DNA of 25,696 nt from a virus: positions 1-25,696 of IMG/VR virus record IMGVR_UViG_3300020183_000411, one strand, 5' to 3'. The notes beneath the pieces are model-generated. The model made no database searches. It saw only the letters and a list, made by a program, of their open reading frames with translations, and was not told the DNA's origin. Numbering within the stretch: position 1 is the stretch's first letter; each line of letters starts with the position of its first letter. Below, piece by piece: positions 21,632 to 25,696 of the stretch. Position numbers and translations under genes: made by a program.

Positions 21632-23274
21632 CACATATACTCCCACATATATGCACGATCTCCATATTCATCAACATGCCAACGATCTCCATCCACATCT
21701 ACAAAACTTGATTCTTCTGTTCCATCAACAATGAATCCGAATGGTGCCATATCTTGTTCAATCTGATTCTTCTGTTCTTCATATAAACGTTTTCTTACAT
21801 CTTGATCGGTGAGTTCTTTAAAGTAATCTTGTGCAACTAACCAAGCATAGATGACCAAACACATCGCTAAGTCATCATTACAACCTTCTTCTGCCTCAAA
21901 CGAATTGTTTTTTTGAATGAATGTGGTCAATTCACTCATAATTTCATAATCGTTGAAGATGAGTTTATTTTCTTCAACCATTGTTTTGAGATTAAGACAT
22001 CCAACTTTTTTGACTGTCTTAGACATCTTTACGCCAAGTTGTGTTTTCTTTCCAGAAAATCCCTGACCTACAATCTGTCCAGCACGACCACGCATTGAAC
22101 ACATCAAAAGATTATTGTATTCAAGATCATAATGAATAATGGATGCTACTTGGTCTCCAACATCATTGACTTCACAAAGAATAAACGCTCCATTATAATT
22201 TTTTGCAACATCAACAATAATGCTTGGAAAAAGCATCGGTTTGATTTCGTTGTTTCTATATTTCGCCACAACCGTATGAGGAAATTGTGTGATGTCAACA
22301 ACAGTAAATGCTGAATAATCGTTTCCTACCCCTCTGGCTACGTCTACAGTGATGAGATAGTCGTGATCTTCAATAGGATCCACATATACATCTAAACCTC
22401 CACTACGGGTCTTAGGGTGGTCATAGACGAGTGCCCTGAGTTTGCTTGCTGCAATGAGAGTATCAACCGAACCTAAGAACTCACATTCAAATTCAACTTT
22501 AAACTGTTGCTCGGAAGTGTTTGCAATTGTTTGTTTCTTCCAGTTCTCATCTCTTCCAGGAACTTCACTCCAATGAACATCAGTAAATACATATTCATTC
22601 TTACCACGTTCAGCATCGTGCCACATACGGTAGAAGTGATTCATACCATGTGGAGTGGAAACAATAATTACCTTGGTAGATTTACCAGAAGTAATTGTAG
22701 GATAAACTGATGCAAAGAATGAATCTGCAATATGATTTGGAACGAATGCAAATTCGTCCAAGAACAGAATATTGAATGACATTCCTCGGACAGCTGATGC
22801 GGATGTGGATGCTGCAAGAATCTTTGATCCATTTTCAAGTTCAAGAGATCCTCGGTTCCAAATCAAAACACCTTGTTGCATCCACTTTGGAAGATTCTCA
22901 TATGCTGTTTGCAATCTATCTAAAAGTTCTCTTGCAGTTGCTGCTTTGTTTGCAAGAATACCGATGTTTACGTTGTCATTGAAGATTGCATAATGAAGCA
23001 AGAACGACACAACAGTGGTAGATTTACCAGTCTGTCGAGGCATCTTACAGATATTAAATCTATGTTGATGGAAATTATTGACTAACTTTTCTTGAAATGG
23101 ATATAACTCGAAAGGTTGTAAACCCTTATCCAGAGTTACAATTTTGATATAATTTTTTGCAAAATAAACTGGATCTTCTTTACACTTTACAAATTCAATA
23201 ATTTGTTCTTGTGTAAATTCAATTTGTGTATTTGCTTTCTTAAGCAGTGGATTACCAAGATAGACATCACTCAT
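21631..23274 (-). CDS. 17: Terminase large subunit gp17
   Basis: gp17 is the packaging motor that cuts concatemeric DNA and pumps it through the gp20 portal. The 547 residues show an N-terminal ATPase with Walker A PRQTGKST at 79-86 and Walker B ILFLDE at 172-177, followed by a coupling motif STPHGMNH near 209-216. The C-terminal RNase H-like nuclease carries DVARGVGNDYSAF and EVNDVGDQV, which supply acidic metal ligands. T4 gp17 is 610 residues, so this is slightly compact. An AAGG site precedes the ATG by about 10 bases. It is coupled to the small zinc-ribbon gene by a TGATG overlap. Confidence 0.97.
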   Translation of the reverse strand: MSDVYLGNPLLKKANTQIEFTQEQIIEFVKCKEDPVYFAKNYIKIVTLDKGLQPFELYPFQEKLVNNFHQHRFNICKMPRQTGKSTTVVSFLLHYAIFNDNVNIGILANKAATARELLDRLQTAYENLPKWMQQGVLIWNRGSLELENGSKILAASTSASAVRGMSFNILFLDEFAFVPNHIADSFFASVYPTITSGKSTKVIIVSTPHGMNHFYRMWHDAERGKNEYVFTDVHWSEVPGRDENWKKQTIANTSEQQFKVEFECEFLGSVDTLIAASKLRALVYDHPKTRSGGLDVYVDPIEDHDYLITVDVARGVGNDYSAFTVVDITQFPHTVVAKYRNNEIKPMLFPSIIVDVAKNYNGAFILCEVNDVGDQVASIIHYDLEYNNLLMCSMRGRAGQIVGQGFSGKKTQLGVKMSKTVKKVGCLNLKTMVEENKLIFNDYEIMSELTTFIQKNNSFEAEEGCNDDLAMCLVIYAWLVAQDYFKELTDQDVRKRLYEEQKNQIEQDMAPFGFIVDGTEESSFVDVDGDRWHVDEYGDRAYMWEYM

Positions 23275-23291
23275 AATAAATTACCTTTAGT

Positions 23292-24725
23292 TCAGCAATT
23301 CCAAGCTCTAAGAGATTTATTGATTCTTGAATCTGGGTCTCTTGCGGTTTTTGCTGAAGTTAATTTTGCTTTCATTCCTTTCATACGAGCACAAAATGAT
23401 GCTCTACGTGGATTGCCAACCTTCTTTGAAGGTGCTTTGAGGTCACTACCAGGATTCTCGCGTTCATAAGACTTACGTCCTTTCTCATTTAAACCGCCTG
23501 CTTTATTTTTTCCTTCTTTACGTTGCCACGCTGCAACTTCATCTAATTCAACTTCTTCACCATATGTTTTTACATATGCTCTACTTGGCCCAATGGATCC
23601 TGCACTTCCACCTTGAGGAAAACCAGATTGAATAAATGGTTCACCGGGATTAAAATCTGAGACGTGATAAGAAAGCACTGCTGCTCCAGGATATACCTTT
23701 TGAATCTGATCGATGATTTCTCTACGATTCGGCATTCTAACTTGAGGGAAAAACATTTTATTCATATATGTCTTCCCACGCCAAGAAATAATAACAGAAA
23801 TTAAATTTCCATTAGTTGCAGGTAATCTTACTGCTTCTTTAATTGATTCAGTAGTTTCACATTCGCATTTATCTTTTTTGCATTTTGAACAATGCTTCTC
23901 TTCTCCAACTGGAACGCAATTTGGAACGATCTTTTTACCTTTTTTCTTCATTCCAACTTGCTTATAACCAACCCAACACTTTTCATCTAATTCTAACTCA
24001 TTCAGAATTTCTGCTACAATACCTGAATACTCTTCAGACTTATTTCCCCAGTTAGCAGCACCAACTTTGCGACACTTAACAAGTGCTCCTGATGCATATG
24101 CACTAGGCCAAACGCTATATCTTGATTTTACTTTACTATAGCAAGCATCTTTCTTTCCACTACTTTTACCTTTTTTATCTGTCTCTTCATTCATTTCTCC
24201 ACTATCAACATAATCTGCTGCAGAATCTAAGTAATCTGCTGCCTTTGTGATTTTTGATTGCACCCAGGCCTCAATATTACCTTCACCTTTCCCCATTTTT
24301 GCTTTCAATCTTTTTGCTGCACTCACAATCGTAGATAGTTCTGAGCGAGCCATTGAATACTCGTGATCTCTTTCTTCTTTCATTTTCTTTTTGGGGGGAT
24401 CTGTGGAAACGTAAGTTGGTTTTGCTGCACCAGATTTTTGTTGCTGTCCAGGATCTGCTGCTTTTTTTCTTCTAGATGCAGATAATCTTTCTGCCTTTGT
24501 CATACTTGCTCTTTTTGCAGAAGAAACACATTTTGGAGTTCCTTCTCCTGGTTCATCACTTGCACAAGTTCCGCCAGTTACAACATTTACCCAACCAGGC
24601 TTTCCTTCTTTTGAACGAGAACCTTTGAACCATTGATGCAAATTGCCTTCAGTCACATCTTTAAATTTTTTATGATGCTTCTTTGCAATCTGTTCTACTG
24701 TTTTATGGGACTTTAACTTATTCAT
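23292..24725 (-). CDS. Modular Cys/Lys-rich protein (477 aa), probable virion-associated protein
   Basis: The protein is a chain of short basic modules. Residues 32-110 (QWFKGSRSKEGKPGWVNVVT, two Cys, an ERLSASRRKKAADPG block) and 192-225 (DACYSKVKSRYSVWPSAYAS, ALVKCRKVGAANW) resemble the DUF5872-type repeats I recall from marine phages and giant viruses. Residues 118-176 form a helical module. Residues 279-289 carry a CSKCKKDKCEC cluster, and 308-365 form a compact domain (LISVIISWRGKTYMNKMFFP). Residues 398-477 look like DUF6321 (AAWQRKEGKN, GGLNEKGRKSYERENPG, FCARMKGMKAKLTSAKTARD). Candidate gp21 sites of the (L/I)-x-E form lie at linkers: LDE 246-248, IKE 295-297 and LDE 394-396. Function is unknown. 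A late motif (24746-24753) and the structural neighbours suggest a late, particle-associated role. Confidence 0.75.
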   Translation of the reverse strand: MNKLKSHKTVEQIAKKHHKKFKDVTEGNLHQWFKGSRSKEGKPGWVNVVTGGTCASDEPGEGTPKCVSSAKRASMTKAERLSASRRKKAADPGQQQKSGAAKPTYVSTDPPKKKMKEERDHEYSMARSELSTIVSAAKRLKAKMGKGEGNIEAWVQSKITKAADYLDSAADYVDSGEMNEETDKKGKSSGKKDACYSKVKSRYSVWPSAYASGALVKCRKVGAANWGNKSEEYSGIVAEILNELELDEKCWVGYKQVGMKKKGKKIVPNCVPVGEEKHCSKCKKDKCECETTESIKEAVRLPATNGNLISVIISWRGKTYMNKMFFPQVRMPNRREIIDQIQKVYPGAAVLSYHVSDFNPGEPFIQSGFPQGGSAGSIGPSRAYVKTYGEEVELDEVAAWQRKEGKNKAGGLNEKGRKSYERENPGSDLKAPSKKVGNPRRASFCARMKGMKAKLTSAKTARDPDSRINKSLRAWNC

Positions 24726-24745
24726 TCTATGATATTATTCTTTTA

Positions 24746-24753
24746 TATTTATT
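24746..24753 (-). promoter_or_regulatory. Late promoter motif AATAAATA before the 477-residue gene
   Basis: This exact octamer contains the TAA stop of the S74-type gene (24749-24751) and ends 20 bases before the ATG of the 477-residue gene. No terminator separates the two genes, so this site adds to any read-through. Confidence 0.6.
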
Positions 24754-25639
24754 CTCCTAACCTTTTATACAACTCATCAATTTGAGTTTGCTGTTGTTTA
24801 ATTGCTTCAATCAATAATCCAATAAGTCCGTTATAGTTAACTACCTTTGTATCATTATTTTCTCTAACGATCTGTGGCATTACGTTTTCAATTTCTTGAG
24901 CAATAACTCCAGCAGAAGATTGTTGAACGTGTTTCCAATCAAAAGTAACTCCACGAATTTGCATAACTTTTGAGACTGGATCATCAATTGTTTCAATATT
25001 CTTTTTCCACTTAACATCAGATGTTGTGTTAAAATCGGATGATGTAGTTGTTCCCGCAACCCAAACATCTCTCCATTTTTGTGTTGAAGAACCTAAATCA
25101 AATGAATTTGTTGCATTTGGAATTAGATTTGATATAAATTCACCACTAACTGTAATATCATCTGCCGTATTATCTCCAAGAGTTACATTGCCATTTAAAG
25201 AAACATTTCCATCAACTGTTAATTTAGATGTTGGATTTGTGGTTCCGATTCCAACATTTCCATCCAATCTATAAATGTTATCTCCAGTTCCTGCAGTCCA
25301 TCTAGATGCCACAAAGGCACTTCCATTTTGTCTGAAAGTGCCAGTAAAATTAATATCTCCAGCAACATCTAAAGTATATTGTGGATTTGTTGTTGAAATT
25401 CCTACATTTCCCGCAGGAACTGTTGTGATAACTGTTCCACCAAGTCCTACATGCAAATTTGCAAACGTAGAAACCCCTACAGAGTAGATATTTGTATTGA
25501 AACTATCTGGACTTTCAACAGAAAATGAACCTCTAATTGTAGTAACACCAGAAATTATGTTGCCAGTATCTGACAGAGTGATAGTGCTAAGACCACTTCT
25601 ACTTTTTATAGTATTAACTCTAATTTCTGATGATGCCAT
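24749..25639 (-). CDS. Tail-fibre-like protein with a C-terminal S74 intramolecular chaperone
   Basis: This 296-residue protein has a beta-rich N-terminal part with repeated motifs of the form NVGI(G/S)TTNPxxxLxVxG (78-94 and 128-145), common in marine phage fibre and structural proteins. The C-terminal S74 chaperone domain starts at about residue 205. S207-D208 in TTSDVKWKKNIE with the nearby lysines forms the self-cleavage site, followed by GVTFDWKH, AGVIAQEIENVMPQIV and a final coiled coil (about 274-296). Such domains trimerise the fibre, then cut themselves off before the Ser. The host receptor specificity cannot be told. The weak element AATAAACT at 25654-25661 is the nearest late-like sequence upstream. 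The short N-terminal part suggests a small fibre or whisker rather than a long tail fibre. Confidence 0.85.
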   Translation of the reverse strand: MASSEIRVNTIKSRSGLSTITLSDTGNIISGVTTIRGSFSVESPDSFNTNIYSVGVSTFANLHVGLGGTVITTVPAGNVGISTTNPQYTLDVAGDINFTGTFRQNGSAFVASRWTAGTGDNIYRLDGNVGIGTTNPTSKLTVDGNVSLNGNVTLGDNTADDITVSGEFISNLIPNATNSFDLGSSTQKWRDVWVAGTTTSSDFNTTSDVKWKKNIETIDDPVSKVMQIRGVTFDWKHVQQSSAGVIAQEIENVMPQIVRENNDTKVVNYNGLIGLLIEAIKQQQTQIDELYKRLGE

Positions 25640-25672
25640 TTTTATTTCTTATGAGTTTATTAGTGAAGGGGA

Positions 25673-25696
25673 CTACGCGCTCTCAAGAGCAGCAAC
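25673..25696 (-). CDS. C-terminal end of an upstream gene (7 codons, partial)
   Basis: The last 24 bases read V-A-A-L-E-S-A followed by TAG (25673-25675) in the minus-strand frame starting at 25696. VAALESA is a typical ending of the C-terminal coiled coil of S74-type phage structural proteins, so the neighbour may be another fibre-like gene. Another frame is also open here, so the call is weak. The remaining bases to 25640 are a leader with no clear Shine-Dalgarno. Confidence 0.4.
   Translation of the reverse strand, partial: VAALESA

Noticed and set aside
1-25696. Defence system, CRISPR array, tRNA cluster or integrase
   Set aside because: No repeat-spacer array, cloverleaf sequence, recombinase motif or recognised defence gene was seen on either strand.

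Overview
The window is a segment of a T4-like marine myovirus genome. Every recognisable gene lies on the minus strand, so transcription runs from base 25696 towards base 1. The gene order (structural block gp17-gp18-gp19-gp20-gp21-gp22-gp23-gp3, then uvsY-uvsW, gp55, gp47-gp46, a CobS-like ATPase, gp45, gp44) is that of T4-like phages of marine picocyanobacteria. The AT-rich sequence, the CobS-like gene, the absence of gp24 next to gp23, and a DUF3110-like gene (a family I associate with cyanobacteria) favour a Synechococcus or Prochlorococcus phage. A related marine T4-like phage of another host is not excluded. No photosynthesis gene, tRNA, insertion sequence or CRISPR array is visible.

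The right half (about 12.6-25.7 kb) is the late virion block. It holds the tail end of an unknown gene, an S74-chaperone fibre-like protein, a 477-residue modular Cys/Lys-rich protein, large terminase, an orphan zinc ribbon, tail sheath, tail tube, portal, a 57-residue gp67-like core protein, a 184-residue probable structural protein, prohead protease, scaffold and major capsid protein. Several of these genes are preceded by the octamer AATAAATA, which fits a gp55-type late promoter and often overlaps the stop codon of the gene before it. A rho-independent terminator with a UUCG loop closes the block after gp23.

The middle (about 9.0-12.6 kb) is a tightly overlapping set: gp3, uvsY, uvsW and a small conserved protein. 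Late sigma factor gp55 follows, with a near-consensus host sigma70 promoter. A second, oppositely oriented sigma70-like promoter shares its -35 region. A 45-codon remnant of an endonuclease VII-type HNH nuclease lies between gp55 and gp47.

The left part (0-9.0 kb) carries replication and recombination functions: gp47, a DUF3110-like protein, gp46, a small basic protein, a VWA/HExxH protein, a CobS-like AAA+ ATPase, a DUF3310-like protein, the gp45 clamp, a conserved protein of unknown function and the start of gp44. Between the VWA and AAA+ genes sits a separate unit with a late-type promoter, a basic protein whose N-terminus closely resembles the T4 capsid-targeting sequence of internal head proteins, a 61-residue protein, and a terminator. 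This candidate packaged (possibly injected) protein is the most interesting item in the window.
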